NCBI GenBank assembly: GCA_964034945.1 | Contig: OZ035962.1 | Coordinates: 22,849,530-22,913,529 of the forward strand | Reading direction: 5' to 3' | Length of the DNA stretch: 64,000 nt | DNA from: Chrysopilus asiliformis | Taxonomy: Eukaryota; Arthropoda; Insecta; Diptera; Rhagionidae | In this document: positions 1 through 11,077 of the stretch, piece by piece | Layout of the letters: the number at the start of each line of letters is the position of its first letter | Position numbering within the stretch: position 1 is the first letter of the stretch | Made by a program: the position numbers and the translations under genes | Notes under the pieces: model-generated | What the model was told of the DNA's origin: nothing | The model's database searches: none | The model's input: only the letters and a program-made list of their open reading frames with translations

Positions 1-7
1 GTTTTTA

Positions 8-1602
8 TCTATATATATAAAAATGGATGTTTGTCTGTCTGTTTGTTTGAGATTACAAAACTCAAAAACTACTGGACCGATTTTTACGCGGTTTTTTGCA
101 AAATGATCTGCGTTGCCAGGAGCAGGTTTTTAGCTATGCGGATTTTCAAAATTCGAAACGGAAGGTCCTGTAAGGATAATGAAAATATCCTTTTTCCCAT
201 TTCTCCTCGGAAAAATTTGCATTATGGGGTTTTTGGGGTCGCTGATCACGGCTCTGCTGTTGGAATTTTAAAATTCGAAACGGAAGGTCCTGTAAGGATA
301 ACGAAAATATCCTTTTTCCCATTTTTACCGGGCAAAATCGGCATTATGGGGTTTTTGGGATCGCTGATCACGAATCCGGTATTAGATTTTCAAAATTCGA
401 AACGAAAGATCCTTTAAGGATAAATATCCTTTTTCCCGTTTTTCCCCGGAAAAATCGGCATAAGGGGTTTTTTGGGGTCGCTGATCACGAATCCCGTGTT
501 GGAATTTCAAAATTCTAATCGAAAAGTCCTGTAAGGATAACGCAAATATCCCTTTTCCCATTTTTCTCCGTAGAAATTGGTATTATGGGGTTTTTGGGGT
601 CGCTGATCACGAATCCGGTATTAGATTTTCAAAAATTCGAAACGGGAGGTCCTGTAAGGATAACGCAAATATCCTTTTTTCCGTTTTTCCCCGGAAAAAT
701 CGGCATTATGTTTGAGATCGCTGATCACGAATCCGGTATTAGATTTTCAAAAATTCGAAACGGAAGGTCCTGTAAGGATAACGAAAATATCCTTTTTCCC
801 ATTTTTACCGGGCAAAATCGGCATTATGGGGTTTTTGGGATCGCTGATCACGAATCCGGTATTAGATTTTCAAAATTCGAAACGAAAGATCCTTTAAGGA
901 TAAATATCCTTTTTCCCGTTTTTCCCCGGAAAAATCGGCATAAGGGGGTTTTTGGGGTCGCTGATCACGAATCCCGTGTTGGAATTTCAAAATTCTAATC
1001 GAAAAGTCCTGTAAGGATAACGCAAATATCCCTTTTCCCATTTTTCTCCGTAGAAATTGGTATTATGGGGTTTTTGGGGTCGCTGATCACGAATCCGGTA
1101 TTAGATTTTCAAAAATTCGAAACGGGAGGTCCTGTAAGGATAACGCAAATATCCTTTTTCCCGATTTTCCCCGGAAAAATTGCCATTAAGGGGTTTTTGG
1201 GGTCGCTGATCACGAATTCGGTGTTGAAATTTCAAAATTTGAAACGAAAGGTCCTGTAAGGATAACGCAAATATCCTTTTTCCCATTTTTCCCCGGAAAA
1301 ATTGTCATTATGGGGTTCTTGGGGTCCCTGATCACGAATCTGGTGTTGGAATTTCAAAATTCTAACCGTAAATTCCTGTAAGGATAACGCATATGTCCTT
1401 TTTCCAATTTTTCTCGCAAAAACAGACTTTGGGAGGTTTTCAGGGTTGCTTATCACGAATCTGAAGTTGGAATTTCAAAATTCGAAACGGAAGGTCCTGT
1501 AAGGATAATATTTTTTCCCAAAACTTTTTAAGTTATTTATGGTTTTTTGGCATTCTAAAATTTATACAAAAAACTTTTAGCTGCCAACGTAGGGTCTGCT
1601 AG
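8..1602 (+). mobile_element. Helitron-like non-autonomous element with internal minisatellite
   Basis: The element starts TCTATATATATAAAAATGG right after an A and ends in CTAG right before a T, the A^T insertion site and TC...CTAG ends known for Helitrons. The first 130 bases carry a TGTCTGTCTGTTTG stretch and a unique segment; the rest is a tandem array. The 3' hairpin is decayed here, but a related copy at 60283-60480 (opposite strand) has a clean ACCCG/CGGGT hairpin just before its CTAG, which supports the assignment. No Rep/helicase coding is present, so it would be non-autonomous. Assignment to Helitrons is inference from ends only. Confidence 0.55.
130..1515 (+). repeat. 120-bp minisatellite array, about 12 units, with 480-bp higher-order repeat
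   Basis: Units recur every 117-123 bp, each with GGTCCTGTAAGGATAACG, then TATCCTTTTTCC, CCGGAAAAATCGGCATTA, GGGGTTTTTGGGGTCGCTGA and TCACGAATCCGG. AAGGATA...TATCCTT in each unit is a short dyad. Bases 271-679 are repeated almost without change at 751-1159, so four-unit blocks of 480 bp were duplicated recently. The short open frames across the array are by-products of the repeat. Confidence 0.85.
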
Positions 1603-1967
1603 TTAAAGTATAAGTTACTACAGGTAAAAGCGCTCAACTAATTTAAGGTGAGTATAGTATATTTGCAATTGAACAACTCAGAAGTCTTTTTGATGGATAG
1701 CATGATGGACATTGAACCCTGAATTCATTCATCATTTTAGAGTATTTTAAAAAAGAATTTATTTAGAGAAAAATTAATTAGAAGCTTTAGTTTCTCATTC
1801 ATTCTAGAATTTCTTGAGCGGTTTCAATGAACACAATTTTTTTGCTTTGTAGAATTTTTCTTTCTAAAAATCATAAGAAAAGCTACAATTTCCAGGACCC
1901 AATCATCAAATACTCTATATGAGGTCAGGCAATATTTTTATTTTAAAAAATCCATTTGTATAGGAGC
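1603..1967. other. AT-rich spacer, nothing recognised
   Basis: No open frame with exon signals and no repeat shared with the rest of the window was seen. Confidence 0.5.
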
Positions 1968-2165
1968 GGGAGGAAGGAGTGAACCAACTGGATTTTGATG
2001 TAAATATAAGTTATGTAAAATCCTATTTTAAACACATTTTACTTTTATATATTTTTCAATACGACTCACCATTTCGAGAAAATTGTGAAAAACTGTTTCG
2101 TTTGTATGCGGGAGGAAAGAAGGAATGGTCCGATTTTGCCGTTCAAGAACTTTGCCTTGCCATAC
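1968..2165 (+). repeat. Dispersed repeat, copy 1 (second copy inverted at 60047-60240)
   Basis: Shares with the reverse strand of 60047-60240 the stretches GGATTTTGATGTAAATATAA-like, TTATGTAAAATCCTATT and TATGCGGGAGGAAAGAAGGA-like, followed by a TGGTCC motif. No terminal repeats or coding potential were identified. Confidence 0.55.
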
Positions 2166-2339
2166 GAAAAACCAAACTCTACAAAACTTCAAGTCTCTAG
2201 CTCAATCCTTCGAAAGTTATGGTGTTCACGGACGAACAGACGGACGGAAATCACAATCTTTTGACATCATAAACACTGGAGTTTCGACAAAAATTTATAT
2301 ATGTTGTATCATCAGCATGGTTCATAGTTAGATGTTGTC

Positions 2340-2612
2340 CCTGTATCGACTCCCATTTCACCTCCTTCTGAACCACTGAAGGGATTTGAATACGATTTTC
2401 AGTGTTGGATAGGTCGATCATAAAAGAAACTTTTCGCCCACGAAAACCACTCCCCTCTACTACAAACTCCCTTTCCTGCTATATCCTAAACTACTGAATC
2501 GATTTTTATACGGTTTTTAGTGTTGGATAGGTCAAGAAAATTTTCGCCCACTCAAACCAGCCCGAACGCTCTATTCAGCTATCTCCGAAAATATTGTATG
2601 GATTTTCGACAT
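2340..2612 (+). repeat. Dispersed repeat with CACTGAA-CGATTTT motif
   Basis: Two internal sub-copies contain ATACGATTTTCAGTGTTGG and ATACGGTTTTTAGTGTTGG followed by GATAGGTC and TTTTCGCCCAC. The reverse complement of the same pattern occurs at 41170-41370, with weaker relatives at 30900-31090, 55190-55320 and 55862-55935. Class unknown. Confidence 0.5.
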
Positions 2613-2616
2613 CAGG

Positions 2617-2695
2617 ATTTACCAACCTAAGCTGTGCTTCGGTATTAGAGGGTCTTCCCCTAAGGTCTGGGTGAAACTATAAAAAAATATATTTA
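2617..2695 (+). mobile_element. LINE 3' end fragment (same family as 51400-51790)
   Basis: AAGCTGTGCTTCGGTATTAG, GGTCTTCCCCTAAGGTCTGG and the following A-rich tail match the last about 70 bp of the LINE tail near 51726-51790, which there follows a recognisable reverse transcriptase C-terminus. Severely 5' truncated. Confidence 0.5.
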
Positions 2696-2763
2696 AAATA
2701 AATGCAAAATCCTTAAATGTGCGGCGCTAGGAGAATTCCCTTTCTCCCAAGCAGATGGAAATA

Positions 2764-2802
2764 ATATTGGCGATTTTCTTGAAAACAGAAAATCGCCAAT
2801 AT
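2764..2802. repeat. Short hairpin
   Basis: ATATTGGCGATTTTC and its reverse complement flank an 8-9 base loop (ends at 2764 and 2802). Confidence 0.6.
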
Positions 2803-3064
2803 CGAAAACGTTATGAAAAAAAAAATGTTTTTTGAAAAATAATTCTGGCATCATTTTTCTATACGTCAAAATAATTTTGGAAACAAAGGATTTTTTTCAT
2901 GTTAAAAAATTTACTATTACCCCAGCAACGCCAGTTACTTGCAAACTAGTAGAGTATAAAAATGAAAAATCGTCGGCTAAAAGTGAAATTGTGCTAAGGT
3001 CATTATACCAAATTTGCCAGAAGAGCAATAAAAACCTTGTTAAATCATTTTAATTTTCATTTAA

Positions 3065-3633
3065 CCCTCATCCGTATCTCATTTAAAGTTACTTAAAAGT
3101 ATGTCATGTGTCAAATTGACACAATGCCAGAAAATCCCATATTTTTAGTGTTAATTGTAACAAAATTAAGTTTTCTCGATTGACCATTATTTTTTTTATT
3201 GAGAAAAGCAAAAAAAATAATTTGTTCTTATTAATAACATACAAAATTACATAAAAAAGGAATCAAGAAAATTGAATGTTGGTTCCACATTCTTCACAAA
3301 TTGTGAAACGGTGAGATGGACAAGTAGATTTTACACATTTATCACATCGTACACTGTGGACATTGGAATTAGATTTTTTTTTTGAAACAATGGCAAATTG
3401 TATTCCTGTTGATACCATTTCAAGTCAATTTGACACATGAACGACAGATTAAGGGAATTTTTTGTACAGCGACCAAGTGACACCTAACGGTAAAGCCAAT
3501 TAGAAAAATTAAAAATTCATATACGATTTTTACCTTGGGCCAAAATCTCAGATCAATTTAATAAAAAAAACAAAGAAATAAGTGGATTTGAATTCGAAAA
3601 TTGTGTCAAATTGACACAAAATACGGATTAGGG
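3065..3633 (-). mobile_element. piggyBac-type remnant, TTAA flanks
   Basis: Ends are CCCTCATCCGTAT and ATACGGATTAGGG, flanked by TTAA at 3061-3064 and 3634-3637: the target and CCC...GGG ends known for piggyBac. Sub-terminal TGTGTCAAATTGACACA occurs at both ends. The minus strand keeps the C-terminal zinc-binding coding segment of the transposase (3365-3263); the catalytic part is gone. Confidence 0.85.
3263..3365 (-). pseudogene. piggyBac transposase C-terminal cysteine-rich domain, remnant
   Basis: Minus-strand translation shows RCDKCVKSTCPSHRFTICEEC followed after a few residues by a stop (TGA, complement of 3263-3265). The C-x2-C, C-x2-H, C-x2-C spacing is that of the cysteine-rich domain at the C-terminus of piggyBac transposases, which binds sub-terminal DNA. 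The upstream DDE region is missing, so the fragment cannot be active. Confidence 0.8.
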
Positions 3634-3797
3634 TTAAAGAAAACAGAGTCTCATTTAAAGAAAACTGAGCCCAATTTTTCTCATTTAAAGAAAACTCAGT
3701 GTTATTGAAAGAGAATTAAAACGATTTAACAAGGTTTTCATTGCTTTCTGGAAAATTATACCAAATGGACTTAGCACAGTTTCACTTTTAGCCGACG

Positions 3798-6303
3798 AAA
3801 TGTTTTTTAAAACTATCACAAGAAACAACAAAACTCCCTATAATCAAGGATTCAATGGTAAATCTCTCAATAACTCAATTAAAAGTTTTCGTGTTGTACT
3901 CAAGACAATTATTTTAAATTTCAAATCGACAATTTTGTCAATTTCTGTTAATTAGACACAATTTTATCCTTAGGGATAAAAATAATGAATTATTCTCATG
4001 TCCTTGGTTAATAAACAAATATGCTAAACATATACGATTAAAATGACAATTTCAAACAATATATGTCATAAAACCTTTACTAAATAATCTGTATCTTTAG
4101 CATTCGCTCCCATTAGAATCCTGTGAATCAAGTTAGTTACGTATAGTGATAAGAGGGAGACAACAAAAAGTATAAAGTATCATTAATTACATGACATCAT
4201 TTCGTATTAATGGAATATATAAAATCTTTGAATAGTTTGTCAAACTTTAATCTCCTCATAATTCCAATAATGCTTGTTACATAAATTTTGTAAATTTTGG
4301 TAATAAACTAAGTAAACTTCTTTTTGATTAGCAATAGGAACACAAGCTAAAGTTTGTTTTCAATAGCGTTACATTATGGTGTATAAACATTGACGGTAGG
4401 TAAAATCTTCTAAATCGAAAAATATTTCTTGTCATGTTTGAAAAATTGCCGAAAGTATGTGATTTTAAAGAATCACCCGGTAGGTGAAATTTTGCACCAA
4501 ACCAGCATGAGTATAAAAACATGTCTTATTTCAAATCCCTATTGTACACATCGACACATAAAAATTTGAGATAATTTTCTTGAAAAAGGTAATCAAAAGA
4601 AAATACTCGGATTTCATAAACATCAATATTGCGACCGTGTTAAGAATATAATTTCGATTCGTATCACGTTCGGACTAGGTACCTTTTCTTTACCCGTTTA
4701 TTGATTTTGGATTTTATTGAGGATTTTCTCTTCTGTCCAAATTATAGCTCAATATAGAAATATGCATGATGGAATTGTTGTTATTGCTGTTAGGCTTTCT
4801 TTTGATTTTCTTAATTTTTTTCGATGTTCAAATTAGGTGGAAGGTTATTAGAATTTTAATCAAATTTAAAATGAAGATGAAAAATTCGAGCCCTAACTGA
4901 GGTCAAATACGTTGAAATTAAATGTCTGTTGTGAACAGCAAATTACTTTCTTATACAAATTCTACGTTCCTGCGCAATTTACACTAAAACCCGACTAATA
5001 AAATATAAGGTTATATAAAATATGATTTTTTTTACAAAATCTGATCGATCTCAATAACGGTACAAGATATCGATTTACGATAAAAGGAAAATTTATAGAG
5101 AATTTAAATCTCTTTCTTCCTTCAAATATTTTTTCGAGGAACGGTTCGTTTGCAAGCAATCTAGTTATTTATTTTTTTAGTGTATTTTACTGAAATTAAC
5201 GGTAAAATATAACGGATTAGGGTAAACGACAAAATTTTGGAAATCGTTATTCTCTTTAATTCGCTGCACACATTGGTTCAAAAAACTTTTTTTTTTAAAT
5301 AACGGTACATTTTGATAACAGCTTGAGATACGGAGTTCTAGTGAAAGACAAAATTCTAGGAAATTGTCTCTAACTTCCGTCGCACCTAAGACTGCCAGAA
5401 AATGCAGTCTCGAAGTAAATTGCGAAAAACGGAATTTCGACTTTTAAAAAGCCGTCATTTTGGTAACTTGCGGTTAACAGATTTCCAGGACCATCCCACT
5501 TCAGAACCAAATATCCGCAAACCTCTAGCTCTTTTAGTTTTTAAAAAATATTGTGCACAGACTAACAGACAGAAAGATGTTTTTGTAATAATGCTCCAAT
5601 CCATCCAACAGTACTCGTGAAATGTTTTATAGGCAAAATTATGCGGTCGAATTTTTTCAATAATACAATACTTTATTATACTTCGTATAAGAAACTAAAA
5701 ACTGTCCAAAATGCGTAAATATGTATTACGTTTACTTCTTTTTGCAAAAACCTTAGGTATCCGGTGCTAGGCGAATATTCTTTACAGTCAGAAAAGCAAA
5801 TGTAATCCCAACCGAGTCGGCTTAACATTTGTCCTGTCAAAAGTCTATTAGCAGAAGGGCGATAACACGATCTTTAAAACGCATTTTACAACAGGGTACC
5901 ATCTCATTCCTAGCCTGCGTAATTACTTATTTTGCAATTGATTTTACAAGAAGAAATCCAAGACGACCAAAACCAAACCATTTTTAAAAAAGATAGCCAA
6001 ACCGAAACAAAATCAAACCCGTTTTTAATTTTTTAATTGAATTTTATAAGAAAATTGTAAATTTCCAAGGATTTCAAACTGCGAAAATTCTGAAATTACT
6101 GCGAATAAAAATTTAAAAATTCGCAGTTTTTCATAGAAAATGAATAAAGTTTGAAAAGAAAACAAAACCATTTTTTTGCAAATTTTGAAAGAAATCCGAG
6201 ACCATTTTTGTACAAAATTTGAAATAAAATCCAAAATTATTTTTTCGACTGCCTAATGTGGATTGATTCAAAGAAAAAGAAAAGTCGAAAATATTTAACA
6301 ACT
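3798..6303. other. Intergenic DNA with repeat fragments
   Basis: No gene is supported. Segments at 4920-4945 and 5550-5700 (CTGTTGTGAACAGCA; ACTAACAGACAGA; TAATAATGCTCCAATC; ACTTCGTATAAG-like) recur around the hAT insertion at 9795-9872 and 11078-11140, so this is another copy of the repeat into which that hAT inserted. 5935-6020 has AACCAAACC repeats related to the element at 38201-38733. Confidence 0.5.
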
Positions 6304-6309
6304 TTTATT
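6304..6309 (-). terminator. Probable polyadenylation signal of the minus-strand paralogue
   Basis: AATAAA on the minus strand, about 100 bases past the stop codon at 6407. Confidence 0.45.
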
Positions 6310-6406
6310 AATACAATACAAGGCATTCCAAAAAGAATTTTAAAAAAATGTTAAAAAATTATGTGTGCTCAATAATTTGTGTATTGTTATCAACAATATC
6401 GATTTG

Positions 6407-9396
6407 TTAGTCATCTAAAGTAACTAAATAATAATGTCCTGGACAGTTTGGACATTTTTGTTTTGACTCCAGATTAGATGGAATCAGATTGAATGTTTCA
6501 TAAAAATTTAGCATTTGTATTCTAAGAAAATCAATCGACATTTCTCTTATGATAACATCCATTACCTCCATACTTCCACTCATAGCGAAAATTATGTCAA
6601 ATATTTTCCACAAAAAACTTTCAAAAGCTAGCGGTTGTCTGTATTTTTCTTTAATAATGAAAAAGATTTCCTGTGCCATGTCGATTAATTTCTTTGCGGC
6701 AAAATCGCTCAAATTCTCAAAAATGTAGAAGAGCGAATTCTTTAAATTGCTTGTGTCCAATACAAAAAATGCTGCTTTAAGGAATTCAACCAAAATGACA
6801 GCCTCTCGTTCACCAAAGTTTGTGTTCATTTCGGATATATTAAAGGCAGTGTTAGCCATTGATGTCGATGTGTATGATTCGGGAATTGCTGCGACATTCT
6901 GTGCAAAACCCACAGAAGGCTGTTTCGAGCCCAGATTTGAACGAAGTGTTTTCGAATCTACTGATATGTCGTTATTTAGCATCACAGAACCATCACGACC
7001 AAATGTTGGCTTGAGCTTATATTTGTTTAAATTTTTATTAGCTTTGTAGATGTCGTTAAAGAACTCCCGCCGATCGGGGATATTATTTAGTGATCGAATT
7101 ATATCCATTTTTCCTTGTTCAGCACCATTAATGCGTATTGTTTCTTTTGTCATTTTATTAAACATTTTCCTGAAAAAAGTTTGAAAACACAAGATGTCAA
7201 ATCGCTGCTAATAAAGAAAAATTATTTACCTTTGTCGATTGCTTAAGCCTTGCCTGAAACCTTTGATGGTATTGTCCCGAGCTGAGTTAATTATCGATGA
7301 AGCCGACTGATAATTGTAAATCGAATGGGTAATCATAAACAAACTGGCGCTGAGCTGCATTACATCTAAGGCACTAATAGCTTCATCATCTTGATATTTC
7401 TACAATAAAAAGTTTTATTAATATTTTTTTAAATATTGTAAAAACTTCAATCCGTATACAAATATCATTTCCAAAACTCCATTTCCAACTCCGCACACAT
7501 TTATTGCTAGAGCTGCGGCATTGAGTCCATTGACGCCCACTTGTATGAGCTAAAAATCACAAAATTCACCAAAATTCTAATTTTTTTTCTTTAGCTACAA
7601 ATGAAATTACCTTGGAAACTTCCCTTCCACTAGCAGCATACTTAATCAATCCATGCGTAGCAGATCCCGCACCAAAACCAAGAATACCACCTGCAATTCC
7701 AAACCAAGCTGCTCTTGCCTGTCGATCCGTAATATTAATTGACTGTTCGTGGATTCTTCTATCGTGTAAACTAAACGAAGATCGAATAATGGAATAGAGC
7801 CCAACGCCAAGTCCAGTTGCGGCCGAAGCTAACACCAATGGGGCGGCTACTACAGTCAATCCCGTTGCTGCTACTACAGTCAACCCCGTTGCACCCAATC
7901 CCAAAATTCCAGCGGCTGTGTCCATTCCACGAACTGCTCTTTGTTTAATGGTTGAAACTGGTGATATAAATGCATCTAGAATCACCTAAACCAATAAATA
8001 CCAATGAAGAATTAATCCGTAATTTTACAAATTAGGTTTTTGCTGGAATAAGAGTGACGAGTCTGATTGGTTATGGGTTTAAACAGCTTAAAAGCTATCA
8101 AAAAGAACCACAGTCAGGGAATTTCTTGGCGAATGCCCGAATGCCGATAAACCAAGTAATTTCAGCACCTCTTTTTTACTCCAGCATCCATCCAAAGGTT
8201 GAGAAAAAGGCCTCTAGTTATCAGTGTACATGAATTTCTCCAACAAATCTTTCTATGAAGCTAAAACTACTTGATTTTTCTATACTTTGACCCAACCTCG
8301 CGAACGAATTGTGTTAGCGACAATAGATGGAGTTGTTGTTGAAAAAAATGCAGGTAATATAAAATTCTCACCTCACCGTTGTCATCAAAATCGTATATGC
8401 CCTTTTGTGGGCAAATTAATATCCCCTCCGGCATTGCATTATTCACTTTAAAGTCTTGCCAATTCTGGTAAACTCTGCCATTTTCATCAACAAATATCAT
8501 GCAACAGTCACTGCTGTTGATTTTATCTATAAAGATTTTGTTTTAGTTATCGTATTATGTATGTTAGTCTCTCTATAAAATATTTATATGACGCTAATTT
8601 TTGATTTTTTCAACCCTCCTCATCCTCATTACATTTTTCCCAAATTTTTTTTTTGCACACTACTTCATACAACTGTCGCACTGCCGGCGATCGTCCCCTC
8701 CCCTAAATGCGGTACGTATTTCACGGACCGCAGCTCTTCTTGCGCCATATCATACCTTGTACACATTTTCTAACCCTCAATACCGGATGGCTTGAGAATT
8801 CCTTTTTCTGCAAAGCATTTTGAAAACTCTCCAAAGTGTTTAAATCTCCTTCCATAGGCACACATAGTACATAAATAATCGACGTCAACAGATTTTTGTT
8901 ACACCATTTCCCTGTCAAAAAAAAACATTTTTTTTATTATTGCCAATTTATAAAAAAAAAATTCTCACGTTGGTCCCACGCTGCATTTAATAAAATCTGC
9001 CGAAATTCTTCCTAAAAAAAATTAATTAAATTAATCAGAGTTTCATACAGAAATGCCTAAATCGTTGAAACATTCAAAATTCAAAACCTTGTATTGAATA
9101 TTGAGAATTCGTTTGAATAACTAAAAGGAAATTTACCATTTTTCTGTTTTCAGTTTCAATTTTTTTCTTTTGGCTTTCATCTGTTTCTCCTGGTGGTATT
9201 TCTTTATCTGGGAAAAAGATTTTGATTTTCTTCTCCAAGGCTTTTTTGTCTTGCATGCTGTAACTATATTCAAATTTTTGTTTTAAATACTTTTTTAATG
9301 AAAAAAAAGTGAACTTTCTTACTGATCCCAAATGACTGTACCATTCGTCCCATACATCCCAGCCAGCTCTTGCTGCAAATCTTTGGCACTTCGCAT
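6407..9396 (-). CDS. Uncharacterised membrane-like protein, paralogue A (DUF4781-like?)
   Basis: Nine exons: 9396-9323, 9263-9137, 9011-8969, 8911-8756, 8526-8372, 7985-7611, 7549-7460, 7399-7230, 7169-6407; all introns GT-AG; frame closes to 650 aa. The ATG at 9396 was chosen because the first exon (MRSAKDLQQELAGMYG...) aligns with that of the paralogue at 13450. Residues about 150-156 hold GRVYQNW, followed by a D(F/Y)K-x-NN-x(2)-P-x-G block; 205-340 are glycine- and alanine-rich hydrophobic stretches that could enter membranes; the charged motif HDRRIHEQSINITDRQ lies between them; the C-terminus ends with CPNCPG. No signal peptide seen. A 24-bp in-frame duplication (7846-7893) repeats TGLTVVAA. 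Function unknown; the DUF4781 label is from memory and uncertain. The gene model rests on mutual conservation with 13450-18359. Confidence 0.85.
7846..7893 (-). repeat. 24-bp tandem duplication inside the coding exon
   Basis: Two adjacent 24-base copies (7846-7869, 7870-7893) differ at two positions and add one TGLTVVAA block to the hydrophobic segment. The paralogue lacks the extra block. Confidence 0.85.
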
Positions 9397-9880
9397 TTTG
9401 TGATGATTTTTTGTTTAGAATAAACGAAGAGTGATGTAAAATTAAGGCACTAGTTTGTAAGTAAACTAAAAAAAAATTTGTGTTCAAAATTCCGGTTTTA
9501 AAAAGTAATTCTAATCGATTATGCCTAAAGTGAAAAAATGAAAATTTTGTCAACTAAATCGAACTTTTCGACAATCATTTTGTCTGTTATCAATTTATTT
9601 TTATCAATGACTGTATCATTATGTATCGTGTCATTTTCCTTTATTTTAAATCAAAATTTCGTTTAAGATTAAAAGTAGTAAGTCAGTATTGAACTGATTA
9701 CGTAATTTCTTACTAATTCCCATCAAATTAACGTAAATATAATAATTAACTGCAGTTTCTTTTAAGGGAAGAGAAACTTTCACTTTACAAAAATATCTGT
9801 TGTGAACAGCAGACTAGCAGACTGACAGACTAACAGACAGACTAGCAGAGTTTGTAATAATGCTCCAATCGACTCAGGAG
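9397..9880. other. Intergenic DNA upstream of paralogue A
   Basis: Probably holds the promoter and 5' UTR of the minus-strand gene, but no core element can be named. Bases 9795-9880 belong to the dispersed repeat with TGTGAACAGCAGACTAGCAG and end with the CTCAGGAG target copy. Confidence 0.4.
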
Positions 9881-11069
9881 CAGTGATGCTATGTACCTTT
9901 AGTGACATTCCCCTTTTCAAATGACGAAATTCCCCTTTTTCCCCTTTTTCAATGACGAAATTCCCCTCGTTTTCCCCTATAAAAACAACGAATTTTAAAT
10001 AAAGAATTCATTTATTAAACCCAAAAATTATTGTCATCTGGACTCATGTTAAAGTCTTTTAAAAGAAAAAAAAACACAAATTAGGAAATAATTTTATATT
10101 TTGTAAAGCTTTAACAAAATACTCGTTAATTGTATTCCCGATAACAACGTCACGGGTCTCCAACCAAACGTGAAATAAGATATGAAAAGAAGCCGGGATT
10201 CACTATTGGATAATAATCAAAGCAAGTCACAAAAAAATGATCCTGTCCATTTAAGGAGGGCAGGATCATATTTTTGTGACTTGCTTTGATAAAAATTATT
10301 TCCATATTTTGGATTTAAAAAATATAAAAAAAGGGGAAAAAACGAAATCAAGTCGCGACTGGAACTCGATTTTTGTATTCCGGGCACTTTGCCACTGGTC
10401 CATGCAATCTTCTGGTGAATATTGGTCGAAATTAGTACATTAAGCCAAATTTTAAAGATGACCAAGAAATTACCGATTTAGTTGATTTTTACATAATTTA
10501 AACAAAGCACTTCTGTTGATTTGCAATTTAAAATATTTCTATTGAAAATATATTTAAGAAATCCGAAAAACGAACAAAAAATATGTGTCAATGAACTTTC
10601 ATGGAAACTACTTTCCATCAAAGTCTTTTAAAGTAATTTAAAGTAATTACTTTGAGAAATGGTACTTTTTAATGTGCTTTTTTTAAAGCGGTTAAAAAGT
10701 ACACTGAAAAATCGGTTAAACGTACATTCCAAAGCCATTTTAAAGTGCTTTCGTTTAAAAGATTGGTGTGTACTTTACAATTGCAATAAGATCATTATAA
10801 AGTGGCAAATGCATAAATAAGAGCATTTCCTTCACTCTTTACCTTTGTCTAAGCTTGGAATTAGATTGTAATTGTTTTTATTTATTTGTATTTCTACTTT
10901 TCCGTAATTTTTTAAAAGTTATTTCGGATTTAGTTGAAAGGCGAATATTTTCCCCTCGTTGTAAATCGTTTCCCCTCGTTTTGAAGCGTTTTCCCCTTTT
11001 CCCCTATTAACAATTTTTATAGTCAAATTCCCCGCAAAAAGGGGAATTCCCCTCGATATAGCATCACTG
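9881..11069. mobile_element. hAT-type non-autonomous element, 8-bp target duplication
   Basis: Terminal inverted repeats CAGTGATGCTAT / ATAGCATCACTG are flanked by CTCAGGAG at 9873-9880 and 11070-11077, a perfect 8-bp duplication as made by hAT transposases. Both sub-terminal regions are rich in CCCCTTTT / CCCCTCGTTTTCCCCT. No transposase frame survives. It sits inside an older dispersed repeat: 9861-9872 joined to 11078-11140 resembles 5590-5700. Confidence 0.9.
10216..10290. repeat. Hairpin inside the hAT element
   Basis: Arms 10216-10245 and 10261-10290 match at 29 of 30 positions around a 15-base loop. Confidence 0.85.
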
Positions 11070-11077
11070 CTCAGGAG

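Larger units (their letters stand above)
2971..3797. repeat. Large inverted repeat interrupted by a piggyBac remnant
   Basis: Left arm 2971-3058 and right arm 3713-3797 are reverse complements at roughly 80%: CGTCGGCTAAAAGTGAAA, TGTGCTAAG, TTATACCAAAT, then AACCTTGTTAAATC and TTTTAATT. The space between them is taken up mostly by the TTAA-flanked element 3065-3633, so an older foldback element appears to have been split by a later insertion. Confidence 0.65.

Noticed and set aside
31..1456. Overlapping open frames in the first 1.5 kb
   Set aside because: They follow the minisatellite period on both strands; repeat by-products.
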